Translations under genes and position numbers: made by a program | Notes under the pieces: generated by a model | The model's database searches: none | Told to the model about the DNA's origin: nothing | What the model saw: the letters and a program-made list of their open reading frames with translations, nothing else | Assembly: GCA_020631235.1 (NCBI GenBank) | Contig: JAHDHQ010000028.1 | Location: 1-51,086 of the forward strand | Source: Saprospiraceae bacterium | Lineage (GTDB): Bacteria > Bacteroidota > Bacteroidia > Chitinophagales > Saprospiraceae | DNA length: 51,086 nt | Direction of reading: 5' to 3' | Part shown: positions 36,815-45,131 of the stretch, piece after piece | How positions within the stretch are numbered: position 1 is the stretch's first letter | Layout of the letters: each line of letters begins with the position of its first letter

Positions 36815-37857
36815 ACGCTAATTTTATTGAATTCATCAAGAGGGATTTGAAGACTTACCTTAAAGATACTTTTGTCAGGCTGAATATCCAAAGTATAGTT
36901 GTCTTTGAATAAAAGCTCTAATCTTCGTTTGAGGTTTGTGAGTCCTAATCCACTGTAAGCTTCTTTATTGATTTTATCTAATTGTGCGATGTTGTTTTCA
37001 ATGGAGTAAGTGAAGTGATTATCTGAAATCTTTAGTGATTGTGTTATAGTACTTGTTGTCTCATCACTAGCTGAGCTGTATTTGACTGCGTTTTCTGCTA
37101 AAGGGAATATAAGCATAGGAGGAACTAAAACTTGTTCGATAGGACCTTCAATGTTTGATGTCCAATCAATATTCGATCTTCTAAGTTTTTCAAAATTGTA
37201 ATAGTTATTAATGAAATCTAATTCCTTTTTAAGTGGGAGTGTGGTTTTTTGGGAGTCATAGGTTTGGTAGCGTAAAAGTTCAGAAAGATCTAAAATGGCA
37301 TCATCTAATTTCTCTGATTTTTTTTGAGAAAGAACATATAAACTATTCAAGGCATTGAACAAAAAATGAGGATTTAGCTGATACTTCAAGAAAGCAAGTT
37401 CTGTCTTCATTTGCATTTCTTGCAACTTTTGTTGTTTGTCTTTTGCTTGATAATTAATCTTAAAAAGCTTTAAAGCAACTGCAAAGGATAGAATAGTTAC
37501 ATTTAAAATAACCGTTTGCAAAACCAAAGGAGTAAAATATTCTTCTTCAATATACCCATGGCTGTGATTGTACCAAACAGAAGCTCCTATACTCACAGTC
37601 AGTAATAAAATGGTCCAAAAGAGATAGGGTAGATATTTTCTTTTTAATAGAAAGTAGGGGATGAGTACATATAGATTAATATATATCATGGCTAAATCTC
37701 CCAAGAAAAACAGGAAATCACTCAATGGATGTTCTAGAGGAGGTGTCAATCCTATGATAGCCATGATCTCATCAATGTATATAAACATCCAAAAAAGGAT
37801 ATGGCCAATCCATCTAAATCTTCTGTCAAATAACAATAACTCAAACCTCGTGGGCAT
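36811..37857 (-). CDS. LytS-type sensor histidine kinase
   Basis: A 348-residue membrane kinase of the His_kinase (PF06580) family. Four hydrophobic helices occupy roughly residues 15-135 without a large sensor domain. A coiled-coil leads to the phosphoacceptor His in QLNPHFLFNALNSL (H164), and the ATPase domain has P-L-A-E-N-A-V-K-Y and G-L-G-L-T-N-L-x-R-R-L. Start: ATG at 37857 is preferred because the -7 box at 37884-37877 places transcription start near 37870, which leaves almost no leader for the upstream ATG at 37872. Overlaps its response regulator by four bases. Confidence 0.92.
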   Translation of the reverse strand: MPTRFELLLFDRRFRWIGHILFWMFIYIDEIMAIIGLTPPLEHPLSDFLFFLGDLAMIYINLYVLIPYFLLKRKYLPYLFWTILLLTVSIGASVWYNHSHGYIEEEYFTPLVLQTVILNVTILSFAVALKLFKINYQAKDKQQKLQEMQMKTELAFLKYQLNPHFLFNALNSLYVLSQKKSEKLDDAILDLSELLRYQTYDSQKTTLPLKKELDFINNYYNFEKLRRSNIDWTSNIEGPIEQVLVPPMLIFPLAENAVKYSSASDETTSTITQSLKISDNHFTYSIENNIAQLDKINKEAYSGLGLTNLKRRLELLFKDNYTLDIQPDKSIFKVSLQIPLDEFNKISV

Positions 37858-37876
37858 GGATGATGCTTGCATACTA

Positions 37877-37884
37877 CAAAATTA
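37877..37884 (-). promoter_or_regulatory. Candidate -7 element TAATTTTG for the LytS-LytTR operon
   Basis: Perfect minus-strand match to TAnnTTTG immediately upstream of the kinase gene. It helps choose the ATG at 37857. Confidence 0.5.
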
Positions 37885-38063
37885 CACTGGACTTTTGAAT
37901 GTTATAAAATACAAAGTATAATAAAAAGGACTGTTTCTATAAAAATGTATCAGGAATCTATAAAGTCGTCCGAAAAGACTTGTCATCCAAGTTAAGTTTG
38001 AATCATGTTGATTGACAATGAGTGGTTCATTAACAATTATTTAAACTCTAAAAAAAATTAATT

Positions 38064-39857
38064 ATGAAACGGACAAACATTTTTAAAGTAAACCTTTGGA
38101 TTTTAATCGGAATTTTGGCCATCACATTTACTTCTTGTGAGCGTGATTCGCTTTTAAGCGATGAAGAACTTGTTGAAACGGAAGTACATGAGCACCACCT
38201 TGCACACAGAAATTGTGGTAAAGATCATCATATGGAAGCATTATTAAGTGATCCTGACTACAGAATGGCTTATGAGAAAAGGATGGAGAAATTTGAAACA
38301 TACCATCGAGAAAATGCCGGTACAAGAGCCTTATGTGCAGATCCAGTGATTATTCCTGTAGCTGTACATTATCAAGGAGTTTCTTCCCCAAATTCATCTT
38401 GTTTAATAGCCTTAGCACAAACTCAAATTACGGTTTTGAATGACGACTTTCAAGGTAAGAACAGCGATATCAGTAAGTGGAATAGCGATCAAAGTCATTT
38501 TCCTGGGATTGTCAACGGAGAAACTTGTGTAAAATTTGTGCTTGCTGACCAGAATCACCCTTCTGGTTATGGATTGTCAAATGGAGATCTTGCCGTAACA
38601 ATCAATAAAACCAATGGAGATCAAGTTAATCAATGGAGTGGATATTTAAACTTTTTCATCCAGCCTAATATAGGTGTACTTGGCTATTCTCCTTTGGGAG
38701 GAGCAGGTAATGGCGACGGTGTAGTAATAGATGCAAATGCATTTGGAGTAGGCAATGGCTGTAATGGTGTAACTCCACAATCACCTTATAATTTGGGGAG
38801 GACTTTAACTCACGAATTAGGTCACTACTTGAATTTAGATCACATATGGGGGAATGGTTGTAATGTAGATGATTTAGTAAATGACACTCCGAATCAATCT
38901 CAAGAAAATTATGGTTGCCCAAATGTGCCTGTAAGTTCATGTGGATCAAAGGATTTGTCGATGAATTATATGGATTATGTAAATGACGCATGTATGTATA
39001 TGTTTAGTAATGGACAAAGTGGTCGTATGGAAAATTATATTGCAGCGAGTTTAGGTGGTTTAGTAAATAATGCTTCTTCAGTGATTAGTTCTGGGGGATC
39101 TAGTGGAGGAGGAAATGATAATGATGATGACGACACCGAGCCTACATCAGAATGTGGTAAGCCTAGTTCTAGCTCAGTAAGTAACCTAACAGAAACAAGT
39201 GCTAAAGTTAACTGGACAGAGATGGCAGATGCTATCAGATATCGAATAAAGTATAAAGTAGTTGGCACAGCAGGATACACTTATAAGACTACAACTACTC
39301 CTTCGAAGACTTTAAACAATTTAGTGGCAGGTGCTAGTTATCAATATAATATTAAAACTCAGTGTCCTACTGGTTGGACAAGTTACACAACAGAATCATA
39401 TTTTACGCTTGTAGATGGTGGTTCTGGTGGTGGAGACCAAGATCCGGGATGTGCAGATATTAAGGTAACTATTAAACTGGATGATTTTCCTGAAGAAACA
39501 ACTTGGGAAATTATCGATGATCAAACCAATCAAGTTGTTTTATCAGGTGGACCATATAATGCTAGCCAAGCTGGTAAAACTAAGAATAAAACAGTTTGTT
39601 TAGAAGATGGATTATATAGTTTTTATATAGATGATGAATACGGTGACGGAATTTGTTGTGACTATGGGAATGGCTCGGTGAAGTTGAAGAAAGATAATGG
39701 ACAAGTTTTTGCGGCTTTGGACGGATACTTTGGGTATTATGATGTGATTTACTTTGAAGTAAATAATGGGGTGCCAAGTTTTAAATCAGAAGATAAAGAT
39801 GTAAAGCAAGTTCAGACTGGTAAGAAACAGAGAAATATAGCGGATAATTCGAACTAA
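38064..39857 (+). CDS. M43 metallopeptidase, lipoprotein, with fibronectin III domain
   Basis: A 597-residue zinc metallopeptidase. The N-terminus has a lipoprotein-type signal ending T-S-C-E-R-D with an acidic stretch after the Cys, a pattern found in surface-exposed Bacteroidota lipoproteins. The M43 core has HELGHYLNLDH at 250-260, conserved paired cysteines and Met-turn MNYMDY. A Gly/Asp linker, one fibronectin type III domain (about 365-455), and a Cys-rich C-terminal domain (GDGICCDYGNGS) follow. No T9SS tail is obvious. Divergent from the LytS-LytTR operon (about 200 bases) and ended by a terminator. Confidence 0.92.
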   Translation: MKRTNIFKVNLWILIGILAITFTSCERDSLLSDEELVETEVHEHHLAHRNCGKDHHMEALLSDPDYRMAYEKRMEKFETYHRENAGTRALCADPVIIPVAVHYQGVSSPNSSCLIALAQTQITVLNDDFQGKNSDISKWNSDQSHFPGIVNGETCVKFVLADQNHPSGYGLSNGDLAVTINKTNGDQVNQWSGYLNFFIQPNIGVLGYSPLGGAGNGDGVVIDANAFGVGNGCNGVTPQSPYNLGRTLTHELGHYLNLDHIWGNGCNVDDLVNDTPNQSQENYGCPNVPVSSCGSKDLSMNYMDYVNDACMYMFSNGQSGRMENYIAASLGGLVNNASSVISSGGSSGGGNDNDDDDTEPTSECGKPSSSSVSNLTETSAKVNWTEMADAIRYRIKYKVVGTAGYTYKTTTTPSKTLNNLVAGASYQYNIKTQCPTGWTSYTTESYFTLVDGGSGGGDQDPGCADIKVTIKLDDFPEETTWEIIDDQTNQVVLSGGPYNASQAGKTKNKTVCLEDGLYSFYIDDEYGDGICCDYGNGSVKLKKDNGQVFAALDGYFGYYDVIYFEVNNGVPSFKSEDKDVKQVQTGKKQRNIADNSN

Positions 39858-39879
39858 TTTTTTAGAGCTTGAAGTTTTT

Positions 39880-39910
39880 AGCACGGCATGTTTTCATGTC
39901 GTGCTTTTTT
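39880..39910 (+). terminator. Rho-independent terminator
   Basis: An 11-bp stem with one G-T pair (39880-39890 with 39895-39905), TTTT loop and T-run to 39910. On the minus strand no T-run follows, so it acts for the plus-strand M43 gene. The end of the T-run overlaps the stop codon of the convergent PAS receptor gene. Confidence 0.85.
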
Positions 39911-42900
39911 AATTCATAGTTTTGGTGATGTCGGTAAATATCCATAAAATACTTTGAGCAAAGACTTCTTCTTTCATTATTGAAAACTGGCATTCCAAGT
40001 AAAATGCCTGCCCATCATCTCCTCTAAATTTCAGGATGCTTTTACGTTCTTCTCCCGTGTTTAAAACAGTTTCTATGATGGTTGATAGTTTCGTTTGTTG
40101 AGAGTTATCAATACTTTTGTAAATAGAGAATGAAAAGATATTTGTCAAATAAGGTTCGAGTAGCGTTTGTCCTTTTTCTGAGAAGAAAATGCTTTGACCG
40201 GCGAAAGTTAATATGCCTATACCATTAGGGAGGACATTTAACAAATTACGGTATCTCTCTTCGGATTTTTTCAATTCGAGCTGAGCATACTTTCTTTGCG
40301 TAATTTCTACCATGGTTAAAATAATATCTTCTTTTTTTAATGGATTTTCAATTTTATTTGCCGTTAAGATTACATAACCAGTTATTCCTGTTAATTGATT
40401 AATAAACCTGAGTTCACAAGTATTCTGGTTAAGGTCGGATTGCTGGACAATTTTTATTGTTTCTTTTAGACCAGCAACATCTTCTGGGTGGAAAAAACTA
40501 TAAATATCGGCTCCTTTGGAATTTTCTTTTTGAGACCCAATTATTTTTCTGAAAGCCGAATTGTCAAGACTTATTTTTTCCTCAGCAAGCGATACGATAC
40601 CAAACTGGTTGTTTTCAAATAATTTTTTAAATCTTGATTCACTGTATAACAAGCGTTGGTTTGTTCTGTATTGATCAGTTACATCGAGTGTAAAGAATAT
40701 GATACAGTTTTCATTTGTAGTGTCAATAAAAGCATTTCCTAGACCAATTTTTTCTTCATTATTTACCGTTATCCCTTTGTATGTATAAGTGTATTGTCCA
40801 TGTTTGAGTGTTTGTTCAAGGACGTACTCATTAAATTCGTTGTTGGTCATTCCATTCAGCTGGATACTTGGTTCGAAGTCTGATCTTTTGGCTTTTTCAA
40901 ACTCTTCTCTTGTTTCTATTCCATAAAAGGCATAAGCCGCTTTGTTACAGTCAATGATTTCAAGGGTTTTATAATTTAGATAAATGATTCCAAGCAGGTT
41001 GTTGTCAAAGACATCTCTTCGCTGCTGACTTGCAGTGAGCGCCTCCTTTTCTTTTTGTAATATTTCGGTTAAATCTTTGGATACTTCAACCATCCCTATG
41101 ACGAGACCATTTTCATCTTTGATAGGGTTAAAGGTGTTTTCAAAGAATAATGCTTTATCATTGATTTTTCTTGGTAGGCTGTTGGTGATTGATTTCCCAG
41201 AAAAGGTTTTATCAAAATATTTTTCTTTCCATAAATTAAAAGTATCAACATCTACTAATTGTTGGATGTTACTATTTAATGCTATATCTACATTACCAAA
41301 TAACTTAAATTCTTTGATGGCTTTATCGTTAAGAGCAATCACGTTGTATTGTTTATCGATAGCATAAATACCATCTGTGATAGCGTTTAGTGTAGATTTC
41401 AATGTTGCTTCTCTTTCAGACAACCTTTGTTTTGTTTCTTCCAGTTGCGTTACATCCGTGAATGTGGCAAATGATTCTATATACTCATTGTTGTCGTCGA
41501 ATTTAATGGTTGTGTTGAGCAAGAAGTTTAGTGATCGCTGGTCCGCCGTTACAAGTCTGAGTGCTAATTCTTTGGGAGGAGCCTCACCTGATACTTGTTT
41601 TCGCATGTTTTTTCGTACGAATTCTTGATCATCTTTATTAATTAAAGAATAAATGGAATTGCCAATAATGTCTCCTTCTTTATATCCCAGCTTGTTGACT
41701 AAGTAAGGGTTTATATAGCTTATTTTACTGTCTTTTTCTTTGACGATTCCTACTTGAGAAATGTTGAAGAAATTATTGAGATCTGAGGATTTGTCTGAGA
41801 GTTCTTTTTGAACAGAGATCAAATCTGTCACGTCATTGATGACAAACAAGTTGTCAATGTATTGACCCTCTAGGTCAAACCTTCCACTGATGGTTGCATA
41901 CACGTAGATATGCGATCCATCCTTATGCACTAATCTGAAGGAAATGCTTTGGTTTTGTTTTTCGTTATTTTCTATTTGGGCAATGGCCTGATTGACTTTT
42001 GTTACGTCATCTTGATGCAGTGTTGTATTGGCAGGAAGCATCAATAGTTCTTTTTCTGAGTATCCTACCATCTGACAGAAAAATGGATTTACAGCTAAAA
42101 GTTGGTTGTCTGCACCTATGGTTATGCCTAGAGGGGCATTTTCAAAAATGTTTTTGTACTCATTTTCTATTCTTTTTCTTTTTTTCTTTTCTATCTCCCG
42201 ATCGGTGACATCATTAAAAATGCTGATAAATTGATATTGTCCATCATTTGTTTGAATCATACTGACTGTTCCTTCGATGTATATATCCTGACCTTGTGCA
42301 TTTATACACCTATAAAAAAAAGTACGATAGGATCCGTCTTCAAGCAATTGTTCTACATCTTTCCAAAATCTTTCTTTTGCTTCTGGGTGTACCAGAGTGT
42401 ATGATTTAGTTCCAACGAGTCCTTTTTGAGGCACTCCAAATAATTGGTTAGCATAACTAGAGCTAAAATTGATTACCGAGTCATAGTCCATTTGCATGAC
42501 TAAGGCATTGGCTGATTCAACTATGGTTTTGTATTTTTTTTCTGATTCCCGAACCTTTTTATTGGCTAAAACTGCCTCAGTTTCATCATAATAAGCCATC
42601 ACAAACCCTTCTGGGTTTTTATTGATGTCAAATAGTGCAGTCACTCCACCCGCAAGATAAAATATCTCTCCATTGTCTTTAATACCACGAACTTTGATGT
42701 CTTCTGTTCCTCCTTGAAAGGATACTTTACGCAAGGACTGTTGGAGAGCAGGTAGGTCCTCTGGGTGCACTCTTTTTTGAAGGTCCGCAAAATCAATCAA
42801 TTCCTCTTCACTCATTTCTTTTTGCGCGCCAAAAATTTCAGCCGATTTTTTGGTTCCATAAATGCGCTTACCGTTTAAATCTGTTTGCAATACATTTAAT

Positions 42901-43499
42901 GGCATATTTTCAACCATCTTTTTGTATCTGGTTTCAGTCAAGTCTAGCTGACTTTTTAATTGTTTGCTATTTTTTATTTGATTAAAAAAGTTGTCGTGGA
43001 AAAAGTAGAGAGTCAAGAAGCAAACAAACAATAATGATGAAATAAAAAACTCTTGATAAACCTGAGTGTGATAATCTGTAGGCACGTCAAAATGAACTAT
43101 CCCTTCATATATCTGGCTGGCCAAGCCCGCGAATAATAAAAAACCTAAGTGAAAGTTGAGCTTTTTCTTATCAATATTGAACATCCCATATATCAAAGCT
43201 ACAAAAATGCTAAATACGCTTTCATATTTAAAAGAAGGCGCTACTATAGCTACAAAAATCAACCAAGCAACAAACGAAACGGAAAGAAATATGGGGAGTC
43301 GATCTTTATGTACAATATTTACAACGATATACAACAGCAAGTATCCAATTAGCGCTGTAGTGGACAATTGTACAATGGCTGAATGATATCCTGCGATGTA
43401 GAATGTCCCAGAGGAACAGAATATGGTCAAAGAAATTAATATTAATATCAAAAAGTTTACACTCTTGACATCTTGGTTGTTCTTGTCATTTTCGACCAT
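39909..43499 (-). CDS. Membrane receptor with eight PAS domains and no output domain
   Basis: A 1196-residue protein. About six transmembrane helices (residues 15-165) are followed by a coiled-coil and eight consecutive PAS domains, each about 120 residues and usually preceded by E-x-x-Y/F-K and closed by a D-V/I-T linker helix. The eighth ends at the C-terminus (WIFTDITKTMN). No HisKA, HATPase, GGDEF, EAL or DNA-binding domain is present; the reading frame is intact and ends before a terminator, so no truncation is apparent. PAS modules bind ligands or cofactors and mediate protein contacts; here the signal output must come through a partner. Conserved PAS name: S-box receptor. Confidence 0.88.
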   Translation of the reverse strand: MVENDKNNQDVKSVNFLILILISLTIFCSSGTFYIAGYHSAIVQLSTTALIGYLLLYIVVNIVHKDRLPIFLSVSFVAWLIFVAIVAPSFKYESVFSIFVALIYGMFNIDKKKLNFHLGFLLFAGLASQIYEGIVHFDVPTDYHTQVYQEFFISSLLFVCFLTLYFFHDNFFNQIKNSKQLKSQLDLTETRYKKMVENMPLNVLQTDLNGKRIYGTKKSAEIFGAQKEMSEEELIDFADLQKRVHPEDLPALQQSLRKVSFQGGTEDIKVRGIKDNGEIFYLAGGVTALFDINKNPEGFVMAYYDETEAVLANKKVRESEKKYKTIVESANALVMQMDYDSVINFSSSYANQLFGVPQKGLVGTKSYTLVHPEAKERFWKDVEQLLEDGSYRTFFYRCINAQGQDIYIEGTVSMIQTNDGQYQFISIFNDVTDREIEKKKRKRIENEYKNIFENAPLGITIGADNQLLAVNPFFCQMVGYSEKELLMLPANTTLHQDDVTKVNQAIAQIENNEKQNQSISFRLVHKDGSHIYVYATISGRFDLEGQYIDNLFVINDVTDLISVQKELSDKSSDLNNFFNISQVGIVKEKDSKISYINPYLVNKLGYKEGDIIGNSIYSLINKDDQEFVRKNMRKQVSGEAPPKELALRLVTADQRSLNFLLNTTIKFDDNNEYIESFATFTDVTQLEETKQRLSEREATLKSTLNAITDGIYAIDKQYNVIALNDKAIKEFKLFGNVDIALNSNIQQLVDVDTFNLWKEKYFDKTFSGKSITNSLPRKINDKALFFENTFNPIKDENGLVIGMVEVSKDLTEILQKEKEALTASQQRRDVFDNNLLGIIYLNYKTLEIIDCNKAAYAFYGIETREEFEKAKRSDFEPSIQLNGMTNNEFNEYVLEQTLKHGQYTYTYKGITVNNEEKIGLGNAFIDTTNENCIIFFTLDVTDQYRTNQRLLYSESRFKKLFENNQFGIVSLAEEKISLDNSAFRKIIGSQKENSKGADIYSFFHPEDVAGLKETIKIVQQSDLNQNTCELRFINQLTGITGYVILTANKIENPLKKEDIILTMVEITQRKYAQLELKKSEERYRNLLNVLPNGIGILTFAGQSIFFSEKGQTLLEPYLTNIFSFSIYKSIDNSQQTKLSTIIETVLNTGEERKSILKFRGDDGQAFYLECQFSIMKEEVFAQSILWIFTDITKTMN

Positions 43500-43566
43500 A
43501 CATAAATGAGTACAATAAAAATTTCAATACCTTTTATCTGTACAATGTCCTTGTTTTTATTGGGAA

Positions 43567-44325
43567 TTAAAATTGAATAAATTTAGCTCGACTTCCACAA
43601 CTAGCTTTTCCATAATAACCTAAGCCCCAATTTAATTCGAATACAAGACCGGCAAATAAGGGGCTGGTATTTACACCAGGATTTGTTAATGAAGTATCTG
43701 GAACAGGTGCTCCAGCTCCACGTCCAGTAGCACTTACAAAATCTGTAAACCCATACTCAAATCGCAAACCTAAAATACCACTAAATCGATTGTCACTACC
43801 TATAAAATAAGCACCAAACCCAAGAACAGCACCTATGTTGTTCGAAGCATAGTTCTCTGCAGAAGGTGTCAATGTTTCTTCAGGATTGCCATCTAAAACA
43901 TCTCGTACAAACGAGAATTTTGGACCGATTTCTACATAGCCTAACTGTCGGTTGTTTCGATATAAAGTATATAAGTCAAATGAATTCCATTCTACATTGT
44001 GGTTATTCAAAACAGTGGCAGGGATTTTACGTTCAAAAGATGCACTCATGTTGCTAAACATTCCATCTAAGGTAAAACCACTAGTGCCTTTATTAATACC
44101 TAATTTTACTCCAATGCTATAACCAGTAGAGACATCATAATCATAGAATTCTTTATTTGCATCATTAGGATCAGCTTCACTATTCCACACAGAAGAGTTA
44201 TAAAGACTAGATATCCCGTAGCCAAATTTAACACCGGTGTCAAACCACCAAAACTTAGCAACTCTTTGACTTTGGGCAGCAAAAGCAAAACTTATAAAAC
44301 ATAAAAGAAATAATAATTTTTTCAT
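43567..44325 (-). CDS. Outer-membrane beta-barrel protein
   Basis: A 252-residue secreted protein with signal peptide (MKKLLFLLCFISFAFAAQS). The mature part shows alternating amphipathic strands and aromatic girdles typical of small outer-membrane barrels (for example FGYGISSLYN, YVEIGPKFSFV, IGAVLGFGAYF, LGLRFEYGFTDFV). The C-terminus ends in Phe. ATG at 44325 is preferred over an in-frame ATG at 44352 because it begins directly with the signal peptide. Two cysteine-containing residues lie near the end. Ligand or role unknown. Confidence 0.82.
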   Translation of the reverse strand: MKKLLFLLCFISFAFAAQSQRVAKFWWFDTGVKFGYGISSLYNSSVWNSEADPNDANKEFYDYDVSTGYSIGVKLGINKGTSGFTLDGMFSNMSASFERKIPATVLNNHNVEWNSFDLYTLYRNNRQLGYVEIGPKFSFVRDVLDGNPEETLTPSAENYASNNIGAVLGFGAYFIGSDNRFSGILGLRFEYGFTDFVSATGRGAGAPVPDTSLTNPGVNTSPLFAGLVFELNWGLGYYGKASCGSRAKFIQF

Positions 44326-44404
44326 CTTGATAATGGTTTGTTTATTAGGCATTAAATATCACTACAATAATAAATAATAAATTAAAGATATTTGAATATA
44401 TATA

Positions 44405-44803
44405 TTATTCTTTCCAGTCTGAATAACCTCCTAACAAATTATAGCTTTCTTTAAACCCCAGAGATGCCATTTTTTTCAATGTGCGACCACTTCTACCACC
44501 GGATGCACAGTAAATTAGATATTTTTGATTTTTATCTAACATTTTAATTTTCTCTTCGAAATCATTCGCTTTGTAATCTATTTCTAAAGCACCTTTTATT
44601 TTCCCATTGGCAATTTCCCCAGGAGTTCTGACGTCGACTATAATCAGATCTGAATTATTTTGAATTAATGCTTTAGCTTCAGTCTTGCTGATGTCTTTGT
44701 TGATTATGTTATCCTTGTTTTGGGTGCTATTTGAGGACGAACAAGCTACTAAACAAGAGATACTAACTAGAAGCAATAAAGTCGGGATAAATGAATTTTT
44801 CAT
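44405..44803 (-). CDS. Rhodanese-like lipoprotein
   Basis: A 132-residue protein with lipoprotein signal (LVAC, lipid Cys 21), a low-complexity linker and a single rhodanese domain. The active-site cysteine is C99 in YCASGGRSGRT, the six-residue loop size usual for sulfurtransferases; the domain also has the conserved I-V-D-V-R-T-P-G-E start and LLGGYSDW end. Its location outside the cytoplasm suggests handling of sulfane sulfur or thiols there. It is 53 bases from the barrel-protein gene in the same direction. Confidence 0.92.
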   Translation of the reverse strand: MKNSFIPTLLLLVSISCLVACSSSNSTQNKDNIINKDISKTEAKALIQNNSDLIIVDVRTPGEIANGKIKGALEIDYKANDFEEKIKMLDKNQKYLIYCASGGRSGRTLKKMASLGFKESYNLLGGYSDWKE

Positions 44804-44955
44804 ATTTAGCTTATTTATATACGTTTAAATTGAATGTAATTTATTACCAGTTATTGGGAGATTTAAATTATTTGGTAAAAAATGATTGATTTTATTAAAT
44901 GTAAAAAATTTAATTTATAACTTTACAACATCGATTTTAGCTATTATAGGATTAT

Positions 44956-45026
44956 GGCCCCTTAGTTTAATGGATAGAATGACAGTTTCTAAACTGTAGA
45001 TGGCGGTTCGACCCCGCCAGGGGCTA
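44956..45026 (+). tRNA. tRNA-Arg-like gene (apparent anticodon UCU) with short anticodon loop
   Basis: A cloverleaf fits with a 7-bp acceptor stem (44956-44962 with 45019-45025, one G-T), discriminator A, D-stem 44965-44968 with 44977-44980, and a perfect 5-bp T-stem (45002-45006 with 45014-45018). The anticodon stem 44982-44986 pairs with 44993-44997, but leaves a six-base loop TTCTAA (normal is seven) and a four-base variable loop. The residual anticodon is compatible with TCT (Arg) if one base is missing from the T-run or with CCT if a C is missing. CCA is not encoded. Confidence 0.8.
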
Positions 45027-45131
45027 TGTTCTTTAAACGATAATCCAGCTAAACGTCTTTTTTAGCACTTCACTTTTATTTCAGCTTTTTTAATTTCCTT
45101 CTTTGTTATACATTGCAAGCAAATAAAATGT

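Noticed and set aside
41035-41367. Open frame of 110 codons on the plus strand inside the PAS receptor gene
   Set aside because: Antisense to PAS domain 5; Ser/Leu-rich and without homology features.
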